Below, one piece after another: positions 1-10,699 of a stretch of DNA of 64,000 nt. The notes below the pieces were generated by a model. That model was not told where the DNA came from, searched no databases, and was given only the letters and a program-made list of their open reading frames with translations. Numbering within the stretch: the first letter of the stretch is position 1; each line of letters opens with the position of its first letter. Source of the stretch: Topomyia yanbarensis (lineage: Eukaryota; Arthropoda; Insecta; Diptera; Culicidae); the NCBI RefSeq assembly GCF_030247195.1, contig NC_080672.1, positions 158,107,167 through 158,171,166 of the forward strand, in the 5' to 3' direction. Both the position numbers and the translations under genes were made by a program.

Positions 1-2
1 GC

Positions 3-244
3 CCGGACTGCCCAGGTGTAGATGAAACTGCCGAACACATACTGTTCGTATGTCATCGGTTCGACGTCGAAAGAAGAGTAATGCTTGACGTCTGTGACTG
101 GGACACAACCCCGATACCCTTATTCGGAGGATGTGTCAATCGGTGGAGAAGTGGAACGCAGTCTCGGCTGATACCATCCAGATTGCCTGTAGGCTACAGG
201 TAATCTGGCGAACCGAGCAACAGACGACGGGCACGGCTAACTAG
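3..244 (+). pseudogene. C-terminal remnant of ORF2, R1/LOA-type LINE
   Basis: The reading frame from base 3 opens with a CCHC-like cluster (CPDC, then eight residues, H, four residues, C and RF) that is characteristic of the extreme C-terminus of ORF2 in R1- and LOA-type arthropod non-LTR retrotransposons. This region is thought to bind nucleic acid during target-primed reverse transcription. Frame 3 runs into a stop at 201-203, but the overlapping frame from about base 131 continues the expected family tail (a WNAV...IWRTE-type stretch) to a TAG at 242-244. A single-base frameshift near 125-131 therefore broke the protein. The rest of the element lies outside the window. The clade is assigned from the zinc-cluster signature only; R1 versus LOA cannot be separated here. 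Confidence 0.7.
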
Positions 245-1158
245 TGATTGGTTAGCTGGAGCGAAAAAGGCCAAGCGCAAAAAAGGGAGTGAATGGTCTG
301 TTTATGCCGAGGCAGGTTTGGCGCAGCGACTGGCAACCGCGTAAGGGGTAAACCCAGCAACCCCGAAGAGTGAGTGTATAGGCGTATAAGTGGACTGCCT
401 CATGCCAAGACGGGAGGGTCGTAGCGTAGTATGTTGGGACTTAGCTATCGATGCCTCATGGCGTGGCAGAGGAGTGAAAGGGTGAGCATCCAAGTCAGTC
501 TCACACGGCATGTTAAGGGTGAGCACAAAAGTCAGCCTCACATGGTATGGTAGAGGCTGGCACAAAAGTAAGCCTAGCAAGGAATGAAAAAGGTGAGCAG
601 TATGTCAGCCTCGCATGGTATGTCAGAAGTGGGGCCTAAGAAAAATGTCCCACATGCGATGCCAGGGGGAGTGACAGAGGTACAATAGAGTGGCACGATC
701 GAGAGTGAATCAGGTGATAGGGTGAGCACCCAAGTCAGCCTCACATGGTATGGGTGGGGCGAGCACAAAAGTAAGCCTAGCAAGGAATGAGTAAGGTGAG
801 CACACAAGTCAGCCTCGCAAGGAACGAAAAAGGTGAGCACAAAAGTCAGCCTCATGTGGGAGTTTTTGAGAGTGAATCAAAGTGCGATTGAGAGAGCACC
901 CAAGTAAGCCTCATACAGGACGTATGAACGCGTGAGTGAGAGTGAATGAGTACATTTAGTACAGCCATCCCCCTAGAAGTAATACCGAGAGGTAGTTCCT
1001 GGGAGGAACGATGGCGGAGCCCAATGGAGTTTAGTCGGTATTAATGGCAGCGTCACCATTCGGGCCCGACACGCCCCCAGTGCACCCCGTGCGGTAGATT
1101 GGACCCTACCGTTAGCACGTGTACTGGGCTAGGACGTAAAGGTCTTCTCCATTGTAAA
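245..1158 (+). mobile_element. 3' untranslated region of the R1/LOA-type LINE
   Basis: This GC-richer stretch follows the ORF2 remnant directly and ends in a short A-run near 1157-1165, where base composition falls abruptly to AT-rich flank. It carries a repetitive middle (see the repeat entry) and a unique end with CCATCCCCC and GACACGCCCCCAGTGCACC motifs. Length, position and terminal A-run fit a LINE 3' UTR. The exact end is an estimate. Confidence 0.55.
470..915 (+). repeat. Imperfect tandem repeats in the LINE 3' UTR
   Basis: Units share the core GTGAGCACAAAAGTCAGCCT followed by C(A/G)CATGGTATG or GCAAGGAATGA. The core recurs around 481, 521, 593, 721, 757, 797, 832 and 894, with spacing of roughly 35-40 bp plus some longer gaps. 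Such minisatellites are common in LINE 3' UTRs. No coding function is implied; reverse-strand open frames here are by-products. Confidence 0.7.
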
Positions 1159-1165
1159 AAAAATG

Positions 1166-1545
1166 TATAGGGCAATTTTTTTTCGTCAAATATGGCGTCG
1201 TTCTTATTGATGAAATACAATGTTTTTATTTCACTGTATTGGAATATATGCGCTACTATATAGAAGTACTGGTATTTCGACTTTAAAATTTTTGTTGTTA
1301 AAAATTCCTTTAAGAATGAAAAATGATTTTTACTACGTTACATTTTCATATGTCAAACACATTGAAAATATGACAATTTAAAGAAAAAAATACTTCATTT
1401 CTTATTACATTTTTTCAATGTATTACATTTTTTCAATTAACTGAAGGGTTGCTAAAATAAAAGTTTTCCTATTACTGCAGTACAACGTTTTTGAATGTAT
1501 AATGCTTGCATTTTAAATGTACAGAGTTTTATTAATAGAAAATGC
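1166..1545. other. AT-rich flank, no gene seen
   Basis: AT-rich DNA with runs of T and A between two LINE remnants. No open frame, RNA gene or repeat match to the rest of the window was recognised. Confidence 0.5.
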
Positions 1546-1561
1546 AAAAGTTGCAAAAGGC

Positions 1562-3271
1562 GATGCAGCAGACGACGAGGATGGCACGGTAACGCACCTG
1601 GGAGCACGCGCGGAAGACATTACACTACCGGCTCCGGATCTCCAAGAAATCTAGGAGGAGATTAGCCGGCTCAGAAATAATAAAGCCGCTGGGGTTGACC
1701 AAATACCAAGCGAGCTACTAAAACACGGTGGCGAGCCACTGGCTAAAGCGCTGCACTGGGTGATTACCAAGATTTGGGAGGAGGAGATTTTACCGGAGGA
1801 GTGGATGGAAGGTGTCGTGTGTCCCATCTACAAAAAGGGCGACAAGCTGGATTGCTGTAATTACCGAGCAATCACCCTGCTGAACGCCGCCTACAAGGTA
1901 CTCTCCCAAATACTATGCCGTCGACTATCACCAATTGCAAGAGAGTTCGTGGGGCAGTACCAGGCGGGTTTCATGAGCGAACGATCTACCACGGACCAGG
2001 TGTTCGCTCTTCGTCAAGTACTGCAGAAATGCCGCGAGTACAATGTGCCCACACATCATTTGTTCATCGACTTCAAAGCCGCATACGACACTATCGATCG
2101 AGATCAGCTATGGCAGATTATGCACGAGTACGGATTCCCGGACAAACTGACGCGATTAGTGAAGGCGACGATGGATCGGGTGATGTGCGTAGTACGTGTC
2201 TCAGAGACGCTCTCGAGTCCCTTCGAATCACGCAGAGGGTTCAGGAATCAGGAATCAGAATATATTGGCTCAAATGGCACGTTCCCCGTACATAGTCGGG
2301 GATTTGTGCAATTTGTGCCCTTCGAATCACGCAGAGGGTTACGGCAAGGTGATGGTCTCTCGTGTCTGTTATTCAACATCGCGCTGGAAGGTGTAATAAG
2401 AAGAGCAGGGATCGACACGAGTGGTACGATTTTCACAAAGTCCGTTCAGCTACTTGGCTTCGCCGATGACGTTGATATTATTGCACGAAACTTTGAGAAG
2501 ATGGAGAAAGCCTACATCAGACTGAAAAGAGAAGCCAAGCGCGTCGGACTTGCCATCAACACGTCGAAGACAAAGTACATGATAGGAAGAGGTTCACGAG
2601 AAGAGAATGAGAACCGCCCGCTTCGAGTTTGCATCGGTGGCGACGAAATCGAGGTGGTTGAAGAGTTCGTGTACTTGGGCTCACTGGTGACCGCCGACAA
2701 TGATACCAGCAGAGAGATTCGTAGACGCATCGTGGCAGGAAATCGTGCTTACTTTGGCCTCCGCAAGACACTTCTGTCGAACAGAGTTCGCCGTCGTACG
2801 AAGTTGACCATCTACAAGACGCTGATTAGACCGGTAGTTCTCTACGGGCACGAGACCTGGACCATGCTCGGGGAGGACCAACGCGCACTTGGTGTCTTCG
2901 AACAGAAAGTGCTGCGTACCATCTACGGTGGAGTGCAGATGGAAGACGGCACATGGAGACGGCGAATGAACCATGAGCTGCATCAGCTGTTGGGGGAGCC
3001 GCCCATCTGTCATACCGCGAAAATCGGACGACTACGGTGGGCCGGGCACGTAGCCAGAATGTCGGACAATAGCCCGGTGAAAACGGTTCTCAATTGCAAT
3101 CCGACCGGTACAAGAAGACGTGGCGCGCAGCGAGCACGATGGATCGACCAGGTGGAAGACGATTTGCGGACCCTTCGCAGACTGCGTGGCTGGCGACGCG
3201 CGGCCATGGACCGAGTGGAATGGAGGAATCTTTTGTATACGGCACAGGCCACTTCGGCCTTAATCTGTTAA
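1562..3271 (+). pseudogene. RTE-clade reverse transcriptase, truncated with stop codon and insert
   Basis: Reverse transcriptase of an RTE LINE, which would copy its own RNA at a nicked chromosomal site. Open from 1655 to the TAA at 3269-3271; the same frame upstream to about 1562 is also homologous but is broken by a TAG at 1652-1654. Visible RT motifs in order are NYRAITLLNAAYKVLS, GQYQAGF, FIDFKAAYD (motif A aspartate), RRGLRQGDGLSCLLFN, and FADDVDI (catalytic aspartate pair), followed by TSKTKYM and YLGSLV. The C-terminus has the RTE-specific GHVARM and RWIDQVEDDL...GWRRAAMDR blocks. Between motifs A and B an extra 33 codons (2242-2340) interrupt a conserved segment. There is no obvious ATG, consistent with a fragment whose N-terminal endonuclease was lost. 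Confidence 0.85.
2219..2340. repeat. 23-bp direct duplication flanking a 76-bp insert in the RTE ORF
   Basis: A 23-bp segment (2219-2241) is repeated exactly at 2318-2340. The 76 bases between (2242-2317) can fold: CCCCG at 2284-2288 pairs with CGGGG at 2297-2301, and AAATGGCAC outside pairs with GTGCAATTT with one mismatch. The added 99 bp keeps the frame open. The arrangement resembles an insertion with target duplication inside the RT coding sequence. Confidence 0.75.
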
Positions 3272-3294
3272 TAAATAAATAAATAAAAAAGTTG

Positions 3295-3429
3295 ATTTTT
3301 TCTTAAACATTACATTCTGAGGAGTCACTTAAAGTTAAATTTCTTGTAAATAAGAATAACATTTTATTATATATGGTTATACAAATGAACAATTTTTCAA
3401 CACAATTTTTAAAAATATAAAAAATTTAC
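3295..3429. other. AT-rich spacer
   Basis: Short AT-rich stretch between the RTE tail and the GCGGT-rich block. Nothing was recognised. Confidence 0.4.
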
Positions 3430-3560
3430 CGCATTTACCGCATTACCGCGCGGTGCGGTGCGGTAAATAAAGTGCGGTAAGCGGTGCGGTTTTGATATTT
3501 TTTTGCGGTTGCGGTGCGGACAATCCATTTACCGCCCACATCCGCACCGCGACGAACCCT
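3430..3560 (-). mobile_element. hAT-like terminal region rich in GCGGT/ACCGC
   Basis: Dense iteration of ACCGC/GCGGT words, reading on the minus strand from TAGGGTTCGTCGCGG near 3561. A terminal TAGGGTT followed by subterminal short inverted words is the usual appearance of hAT transposon ends. The partner end and the 8-bp target duplication were not found. A related block lies at 12,548-12,660. Confidence 0.4.
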
Positions 3561-4570
3561 AATACCAATATAAGCTGGGTGGGGAGAGTTGCTGTGGTTG
3601 TAGGTTTTCTAACCCCCTCGCACACCCACCCCGCATGCCAAAATAAGTTCGCAAGAAGACACCATTAATAGACATTTCCACAATTATATTAAATATAACA
3701 AGGCATGGTTATGTACAATATAATTGGCTAATAATAGGTTAAGTGTGTTCTAGGAAGTTTTTATTATGAAAAATCAACTCAAAACATTGGTTAGAGACCT
3801 GATACCTTCGGAAAACCAAAGAGTGCAAAGTAGCCCCGCACGACGGTATTAAAAGGTGTTTCATGTACTTGAAGTACACAGCAAGATACAACAGCATATG
3901 TGTATTACAAATGGAGAAAAAGGGACTCCGTCAATTTATCCCAACCGTTGGCAAAAACTTTTAGTTTTCCTTAGACTAAATTTTTAAATCACTTAAAAAA
4001 AAATAATTGTGTATTTTTATGATGAGAAAATCGAAAAATATTTTGCCGGTTTGTAAAAGTAACGATTTTTTTGCAGTAAAACAATAATGTTCTCGCTGAA
4101 ACGTTCGAGATTGTTTTTCCTGGGATGAAAATAGCGAAATCAGTCCTATTTAGTGTACACACACACATTTGAATGTTTGTGACCTCAGTATTCGATTTCC
4201 ACTATATTTCCCAGGTATCCCTTGGAATAAAGCAGATGTCAAGTTTATATATAGATTTGCTCTCATCGGAATGGAAAGATATTGATCAGCCGTGAATATT
4301 AATCAACAATTGTTGATCCGATTAACCAGATTCTAGAATTCCCGCAACCAGTCTTAGTGTTTTCACATGCATTTAGCAACGATTACAAACGTAACTGCAT
4401 TGTTTATTGATCATCGCGTTGATCTAATTGGCAAACACAAACAGATGGTCTGCAGAATCTGATTCCGCCATTCCCGAGCCCGGTAGGAAAGTTTCCGCAA
4501 GTGTTCGGATAATTTCGTTGATCATTAATTTCGTGTAAATTGACATGACATTACAGCAAATTCCAATTCT
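3561..4570. other. Unassigned non-coding stretch
   Basis: No supported gene. There is a G-rich patch near 3570-3640 and an AT-rich remainder with scattered GATC-containing palindromic words around 4280-4420 (for example CAACAATTGTTG). No match to other repeats of the window was noticed. Confidence 0.4.
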
Positions 4571-4718
4571 GGTCGCATTCGTGTATTTTAGGACATCCTG
4601 GGACCAATTCCGAAAAACATTGTAGAGGAAACATATTCGAAAAACGCCACTCCTCGTTTCCTCTGCAATGTTCTTTAGAATCGGTCCTAGGATGCCCTAA
4701 AAACTCACTAATGCAACC
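4571..4718. repeat. Long imperfect inverted repeat (hairpin)
   Basis: The left arm 4571-4632 and right arm 4656-4718 are inverted copies of about 62 bp, roughly four fifths identical, with a 23-base loop. Both arms contain AGAGGAAAC and its complement next to the loop and GGWCCKAGGATG-type words further out. Pairing may extend weakly outward on both sides. It could be a foldback MITE or the template of a long hairpin RNA; the open frame that spans it on the minus strand is probably incidental. Confidence 0.75.
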
Positions 4719-6355
4719 AGGAATATAATCTAGAAAACGATATATTACTTTTATTCTATATGAAAAACTGTGAAGTTTGACATGGCGCTCGGTATTGTGT
4801 GGATTTCCTTCACAATATCTCCGGGAACCGTATTTAAAAGCAAAACAAAGCTTTGACACTATCATTCCGTTTTGGAACTTGACCTTCTGTTTCAAAAGAC
4901 TTCACAACCGCTTCTTGATGTACAGGACAATTGTAGGTTTCGGGCTACGAACCTACTGATTACTATAAATCCTTTCTGGACGCTGCTCGAACATACAACG
5001 AATGGTTTATGATACCTCTGAACCGCTAAACCAGGAATCGTTCCTAGGTTACCCAAAACTTACCAATTTGTCTCCGAATTAATTCACAGGTGATGATTAT
5101 GATTTTTATGTATATTCAGGTTATGCTGAGGTGTACTTCGAGCTAAAAGATTGATGAATATGGCTCGCATGGCCCTTTGACAGATCCCATGGAATTTCTT
5201 TGTAAATCCGCTTTCGGTTTTCTGATCTTAGTAATTAGTATAGCTAATGAATCTTGAATAATTTCCTGATCATTTACAGGAGGTTTAGTTGAAATCGGTT
5301 AAACATTTTTTTCGCCCAGCTGCCTAACACCGCCATTTGGCGGGGAAAGCTCGTTAGCGTACAAGTGTAGTTTCAAGTTAGTAGGTACATAACAACATTT
5401 CAATTCTACGACAAAGTGCCTACTACTGTAAAATAACTTACCAAGTGATCAATTGATAATTTTCCAATTGAATTTTACCATCACACGTAAAACAGTTCTC
5501 GTTTTCCTCCAATATCCATCTTTGAACTCAAAAATTTATATAAATAATGATTTCAATAAGCAAACAATACATTCGTATAATACGTGGGAATGTTGTGACG
5601 AGATTTCAGTGGGGGTGACAATATAAAATGATATATAGTATATTTTAGAACGATTCTTCTTAACCCCACCAAACCACGGGGATGGGCAGCAAAGGGTTAA
5701 GAGTATTTGCTGAAATTCGGACAACCCAGAAGTCGCAAAATAAGTTTTAATAAATTACAGTTTTTCTTGAAAAAGGGCATAACTAGTGGCCGTCATCCGT
5801 TCTAATAAAACAGACCACAAAAGCCGATAATCTAAAAAATATTCATCCAGTCATCCTCCCAAGTAAAAAACAACTTTTTAAAGTTACTGTCAAGAAAAAT
5901 TTAAACTTGATGATATTCTGGTAGAACGAAAAATCATTTCTGTAGTGAAAATATTTAGATATTGAATATTTAAATATTTTAGGGTGTAAAAATATTTTGA
6001 ACAGTTTGCAAAATTGCAGCACATTTTATGAGGATATATTCCACATCAACAATTTTTAGAAATGAGAATTATCTTTAGCTGTCTTAATAGCTTTGAATTT
6101 GTAGAATCTTTAAGCTTTAAGTTAACTGTTGAACATTATTCCATTAAGAATTTACATATTGAATTCATGAAGTTACAAGTATTCTGTACTAGAATCCGAA
6201 TGCTTTTGCTGAGATTAAATTATTTGACTTCAATTACTTCGTACCCGCTCAGGTTAACGTTTCGTCTATGTAACGAATCTTTCAACTATTTGACTATTTT
6301 TTGCTGCTGAATTTTCAATACCCGCCTCTTTCCGAAAAATAAATGAATTGCATTG
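4719..6355. other. Unassigned stretch with a diverged partial hairpin arm
   Basis: No supported gene. Near 5036-5070 a segment with TTCCTAGGTTACCCAAAACT resembles the right arm of the preceding hairpin in the same orientation, so part of this region may belong to the same repeat family. A small perfect stem (CCGCC/GGCGG) lies near 5330. The rest is AT-rich with no homology recognised. Confidence 0.4.
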
Positions 6356-6363
6356 TTGATGTA

Positions 6364-7133
6364 TTAATCACAAGAACAATTTGCTGGAAATCTTTCAGTG
6401 GTTAAACAGTTGGTGTAACGAGGGCGTGTACGTTTTAGTAGATGTCTTTGTAGCTCAGTGTGGTCCATAAAGACATTTTCTCTTACATTACTGTGTGCCC
6501 ATGCCAATGTTCGCATTATAAATGTATCGGCGGATCGTGTTCCAATTTCAATTAATGGATCCGTGGCTTTGTGGTTGAATATGCCAAGCGCATGTGTCTT
6601 GCCGACATTGTCCAATCGTCAATAAGCGTAACATTTGGAAGGATCACAATAGACAAGACAAGCCGGATCAATGGTGTCCTTGAGTTTATTGACACGACTC
6701 GCACTATTTCATCTAGCATCTGCATGGGGCCGTAATTTGGTTGGTTGTTGCTGCTATAGGTGCCGGCGATTGGCGGAATGCTCTCTAGTGAGTGGCAGCC
6801 GGTCAGTGTTTCTGGGGTGATTGATATATCTACCGACATAATGTATACGCGAGGTGGCCGCGATACAGCAGCTGAACGTAGAGAACTATCATTTGATCTC
6901 CATTTTGGGGGTACAACGTGTCTTTACCGTGGCTGACTTTGCAAGCTGACCTTTGTTATTCATCTGTTGCCATCAATCAGAAGTGGACAGTGAATGAATT
7001 CGCCCTGATTGTTGCCAAAACGAATACTCTGGGGTATGTGAGATGGAATGCTTGTTGCATTGTTCAAAACGATGCGGAAGTTCAAAGACGTGATTCAGAA
7101 AATAAAACATGTCAGAATAGTAACAAATCGTAG
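6364..7133 (-). pseudogene. Decayed protein-coding relic of unknown origin
   Basis: This segment is richer in coding-like composition than its AT-rich surroundings. On the minus strand two long open stretches, 6839-6552 (extending upstream without a stop to about 6900) and 6615-6364, overlap and could be one protein broken by a frameshift near 6600; further upstream the same frame has stops. On the plus strand shorter open stretches also exist, notably 6918-7133. I do not recognise the product, see no catalytic motif, signal peptide or zinc cluster, and cannot settle the coding strand. Possible sources are an old endogenous viral fragment, a transposase, or a host retrocopy; none is supported by a specific motif. 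It ends at both sides in ordinary AT-rich DNA. Confidence 0.35.
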
Positions 7134-7135
7134 CT

Positions 7136-7950
7136 ACTCAATGTACGTTAGCAGCATATTGCTCTTACTTCGGACAAGATAATATTTGTACAAAGAATAG
7201 CGTGGTTGAAAAAACCTGGTCTGTGCACAAAGCAGTAGTAGTTTTAACAAAAAATTTCGGGTTCATGTTTTCCACGCTCATGATATCTGACGAAAGCGTG
7301 TTTAAAGTATAACTTTTGACTTGCAACAACGCAATTGTGATTTATAATATGACACATAAATGATTAATCGAGACACACAAAAAACCTAAAAACCTATTCG
7401 ATTCAGCTCGGTCAATTGAGACATTTTATTTGGTGCATGCTCACAATTTTTTAGATCATTGTCTAATAACGTGTACGTTTATTTTTTCTAAGCATATGAA
7501 GCCTTTGGTGCTTCGTTAAAAAAAATCATATTACCACCAGCATCAGCAGTTGCTTAGCACCTGCGACGGATACTTTCTAATAATTATTTATTGTTCTCGA
7601 CATTTCGACGTGAAGCGCTCCCCAAGTTCAACGAATTTATCTGGGGAGTAACTTTAAACTTGTGTTTCATGTGAGCGACGGAAAATGAAAGTCGCAAAGA
7701 AAACGCTTCGTAAAACCTATATATTAGAATATAAAAACCGGATAGCATAAAGCATAAGCATAAAAATCGGACTGGGCCGCTCCTTTGTAAGAGTCGGATG
7801 GAAAAGCCTTAAGTATAAAAATCGGAAAAAAATATAAACTTTTTCATAAATTTTGACCATCAATTAATGTTCTCGGTAAACAGAGGTAACATGATAAACC
7901 GACTCAATCAACTTAGCAGTGACATGAGACACTTCGTACAAATATTACCA
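7136..7950. other. Unassigned stretch with a short repeat-P scrap
   Basis: No gene seen. About 7381-7433 resembles the CGACTCAGCTCGACAAATTG part of repeat P (described at 12.7 kb). The remainder is AT-rich single-copy-looking DNA. Confidence 0.4.
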
Positions 7951-8640
7951 TTGGATCATTCAAGAGTTTGCAGAACGAAGTAGGCGCCCAACTAGAGGAG
8001 GGATGCCCATAATTTCTAGTCCCGCTCGAATAAAAGCCAGGATAACCTGAATAAATTATAGCAAATCAGTAGAACGAATTAAATTTAAAAAAATTAAGCG
8101 ATTAATAAAAATATTCAAATTCATAAAATGAGTAGAATGATCAATATAAGCCAACTGAATAGAATAAATGAATCAAATTAGTACAGCTAATCAAATTAAA
8201 AATTAAAAAAATTAAAAAAATGTTGCTAAATAAATAGAATACATTTTATTTACAAGTTGGCTGAAATAAATAAAAGAGATGACTGAACAGAATTGATAAT
8301 ATTAATAAAATGAAGAAACTTAATGAAATGTAAGAACGAATAAAATGAACAAAATGAATAAAACGAAAAAAGGAACGAAATTAATAAAATGAATGAAATG
8401 ATTAAATTGAATAAATAAATAAAATAAATAAAACCACTGAAAATAAAACCATTTTTAATCGAATGAATAAAATGGATTAAATAAATTAAATGAATCAATG
8501 AGCTAATGAACTAACACGAGTAAAATTTGTAAAAAAAATAATAACATAAAGAAAAAAAATTAAATTAATTACATCGATAAATTGTATAACATAAATAAAA
8601 TTAAAAAAAACAAACGAAATGTATAAATTGAATAAAAAAT
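7951..8640 (+). repeat. Repeat Q copy 1 with AT-rich tail array
   Basis: The head (7951-8070) shares GTTTGCAG, CCCAACTAGAG, a CTAGTC..GC.CGAATAAAA block and CTGAATAAATTATA with copies at 38.8, 44.25, 44.95 and 58.4 kb. It is followed by some 550 bp of degenerate AATGAATA/AATAAAATGA words. Open frames on the opposite strand (strings of Ile, Leu, His, Phe) are by-products of this array. The class of the family is unknown. Confidence 0.65.
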
Positions 8641-9180
8641 AATTAAAGTGAAGGGGGATTATCCAACAATCGGTCAAAATCATACCAAATCTTTGTGCGT
8701 GGTTCAAGGAAAGGGTTTCCACGTTAAACGCTTGAACTTTTTTCATTTTAAAGAGTTTATTATGAAAATATACTACACCTTCAGAAACTCCAGCTAAATC
8801 ACTCTGATTTTATTAACCATTCCCGTGAATGCCGGAGGGTAAAGCTCGCGTGTCGAGCCAATAGACGATTTGAAAAATGTTTTTTTCACCTCCGTTTAAG
8901 AAGATGCTGAAGCAGGGGCTTTTTGACGGCTTTTCGTGACAATGTGCATGATTTTCTGAGAACATTCCATTCAGCACAAATGAAAAAGCTTATTTTAGTA
9001 ATTCATAACATTTACTTTTTCCATCCAAATTTAGTGATTTCAAGCTTAAAATTCGTGTAAATAGGTTTTTCGGAACATGTCCAATGGGAAATAGACACAA
9101 AAAGAATGACCGGAACGGTGAGAATGAAGATAATGCGCTAAAAATTTAACTTTTTTATTGGATACTCTGAAAAAAGGTAT
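8641..9180. other. Unassigned stretch
   Basis: Mixed-composition DNA without a supported gene or a recognised repeat. Confidence 0.35.
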
Positions 9181-9181
9181 G

Positions 9182-9252
9182 TCATCAAGCAGGAATCGAA
9201 CCTGCGATCTCCCAGTCTCTAGCCTTAGCGTTAACCACTCCACCATCGAGGA
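9182..9252 (-). tRNA. tRNA-like sequence, probably a pseudogene or SINE head
   Basis: Read on the minus strand, a seven-base acceptor stem (six of seven pairs) closes the structure. A D-arm GTG/CGC stem with loop GAGTGGTTAA and a T-arm GCAGG/CCTGC with the B-box GGTTCGATTCC are present. The anticodon arm does not pair well and no anticodon can be assigned, so it is unlikely to be a working tRNA. It may head a tRNA-derived SINE; no defined tail or target duplication was identified. Confidence 0.55.
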
Positions 9253-9792
9253 GCTGTGATGATGTCATCCCAAATTTGCAACAGTTTCGTGATCACCGCC
9301 ACACTCCCAATACCTGCCAATGGACCCATCGACCCCCAATGTCTCCTATAAGCAAATCGTCGCCGCCCCCCCCCCCCCCAAATCTGTCTCGTTATCTATT
9401 TTTAGCCCCAGTGGATCGCGTTCGTGCTTGATATTATGATATTATCACTGTTTACGTCCCATTAGCTAACTCAGACACCGTCAGACTTTTGTAATGAATA
9501 GAAGCTATGTAGACGGTACTGATCAGACAATTACTGTTGTAGTATTAAAATCAGTTTGCCTAAATTTTTTTCTTCAATCAAATTTATTTTAGTTTATGTG
9601 GGTTAAAGTTATTCCAAGAAGAAAGAGCTACAAATTTGCTGAAAGCATCATCTCAGTACAATCACTTGAAAGAAAATTTATGAAAATATCTCACTTGTGG
9701 AAGGATTAATCGGCAAAGCTACAATATCAAATGGAAGGGCATACCCGAGAAGGGGAAAATAACTGCGAAATATTAAATTCAGGTAGTCCGCA
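9253..9792. other. Unassigned stretch with a C14 homopolymer
   Basis: A run of 14 C lies at 9366-9379. No gene or known repeat was recognised in the rest. Confidence 0.45.
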
Positions 9793-9905
9793 CTAGGGTT
9801 GTGGTTTCCCGTAATTCCGGTACCGAAAATCCCGGGAATGCCAACCCATTTTTGGTACCGTAATACCGGTACTGAACAAAATCCAGTACCGGCATTTTCG
9901 GTACT
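9793..9905 (+). mobile_element. hAT-like terminal fragment rich in GGTACC/CCGGTA
   Basis: Begins CTAGGGTTGTGGTTTCCCG and continues with many self-complementary words (CCGGTACCG, CCCGGG, GGTACCG, ACCGGTAC). TAGGGTTG followed by subterminal inverted words fits hAT transposon ends. The opposite end was not found, so this is probably a solo fragment. Confidence 0.4.
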
Positions 9906-10699
9906 ATACAATTTTTTATGACAAATACGTTAACTCTGCAGGGGGATCTGTTTCAAAATGTCGGTCTGCAAGATAACGTTTAATTATATTAATTTGCCTT
10001 CTAGATAACTCGTTGAGATAACACCTTTGTGTGGGAATGAGGTGGGGCCATCATCATAATAATTCTAGAAGTTAAAGTTTTATTAGCGACATTCTGATTG
10101 GTTTCCATTATTCACTGGGTGGCGCGTAATAAGACTATGGTCTAAGTCATGTCTGTATTTGGTTTGCTCTTAAACCTTTATCTATAAACGAACGAACAGC
10201 GATTTAGTAGCTAACAGTTTTAGACTTGGTGAACTGCTTCAAATGGGGCGATTTGTAATTATTGGTGATCGGAAAATTCAGCAAAACTCCATAGTTTACA
10301 GGAAAGCAAGGAGCCTTGATATGCATTTGAGAATAGTAGGCAAACGACATAAAAATCGAATGCAATTTTCAGTAAAGCAAGAGAGGAAATGCGATAAACC
10401 TGCTGGGATTTACTGCCATTTTCGCTTTGATTTACTGTTGTTAATAGGGTTTCATACATTTACCATCTGTTCAAGTCGACGAAAATCGCACCATTTAGCA
10501 GTTATTGATTTCAAAGTGGCCTAGATTTAGAAATAAAAGAAGGTGCCCTATTCGAAAAATATCTTCTGTGAAATGAGTCTTGCCATTCCGAAGCAATTAA
10601 AAACAATAAACATGTTTTGATCAGCACAAATCAATCATCTGAGAATAAAATCATCAGTTTGAGCATTTAATTTCAGTTCACTGGAATACATTAATAATA
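9906..10699. other. Unassigned AT-rich stretch
   Basis: A plus-strand open frame of 93 codons starts with ATG at 10,243, but it has no recognised domain and sits in repeat-rich DNA, so it is not called. Nothing else is supported. Confidence 0.4.

Larger units (their letters stand above)
1554..3286 (+). mobile_element. 5'-truncated RTE-clade LINE
   Basis: A LINE fragment covering the reverse transcriptase and C-terminal region of an RTE-clade element. It ends in a very short 3' tail made of TAAA/ATAA repeats immediately after the ORF stop, which is the hallmark of RTE elements. The endonuclease half is missing, a usual result of incomplete reverse transcription. AAAAGTTG occurs at 1546-1553 and again at 3287-3294, so an 8-bp target duplication is possible, although short and A-rich. 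Mosquito elements such as JAM1 belong to this clade; the family name was not verified. Confidence 0.8.

Noticed and set aside
302..855. Minus-strand frames with PCEADL/ADLCAHL repeats
   Set aside because: Reverse reading of the 3' UTR minisatellite of the LINE.
4551..4895. 114-codon minus-strand frame
   Set aside because: It spans both arms of an imperfect palindrome, has no family resemblance, and is better explained by the hairpin.
8250..8746. Two hydrophobic minus-strand open frames resembling membrane proteins
   Set aside because: They lie in the degenerate AATGAATA array; hydrophobicity follows from T-rich codons.
9182..9252. Functional tRNA gene
   Set aside because: The anticodon arm does not pair and no anticodon can be assigned, despite a good acceptor stem and B box.
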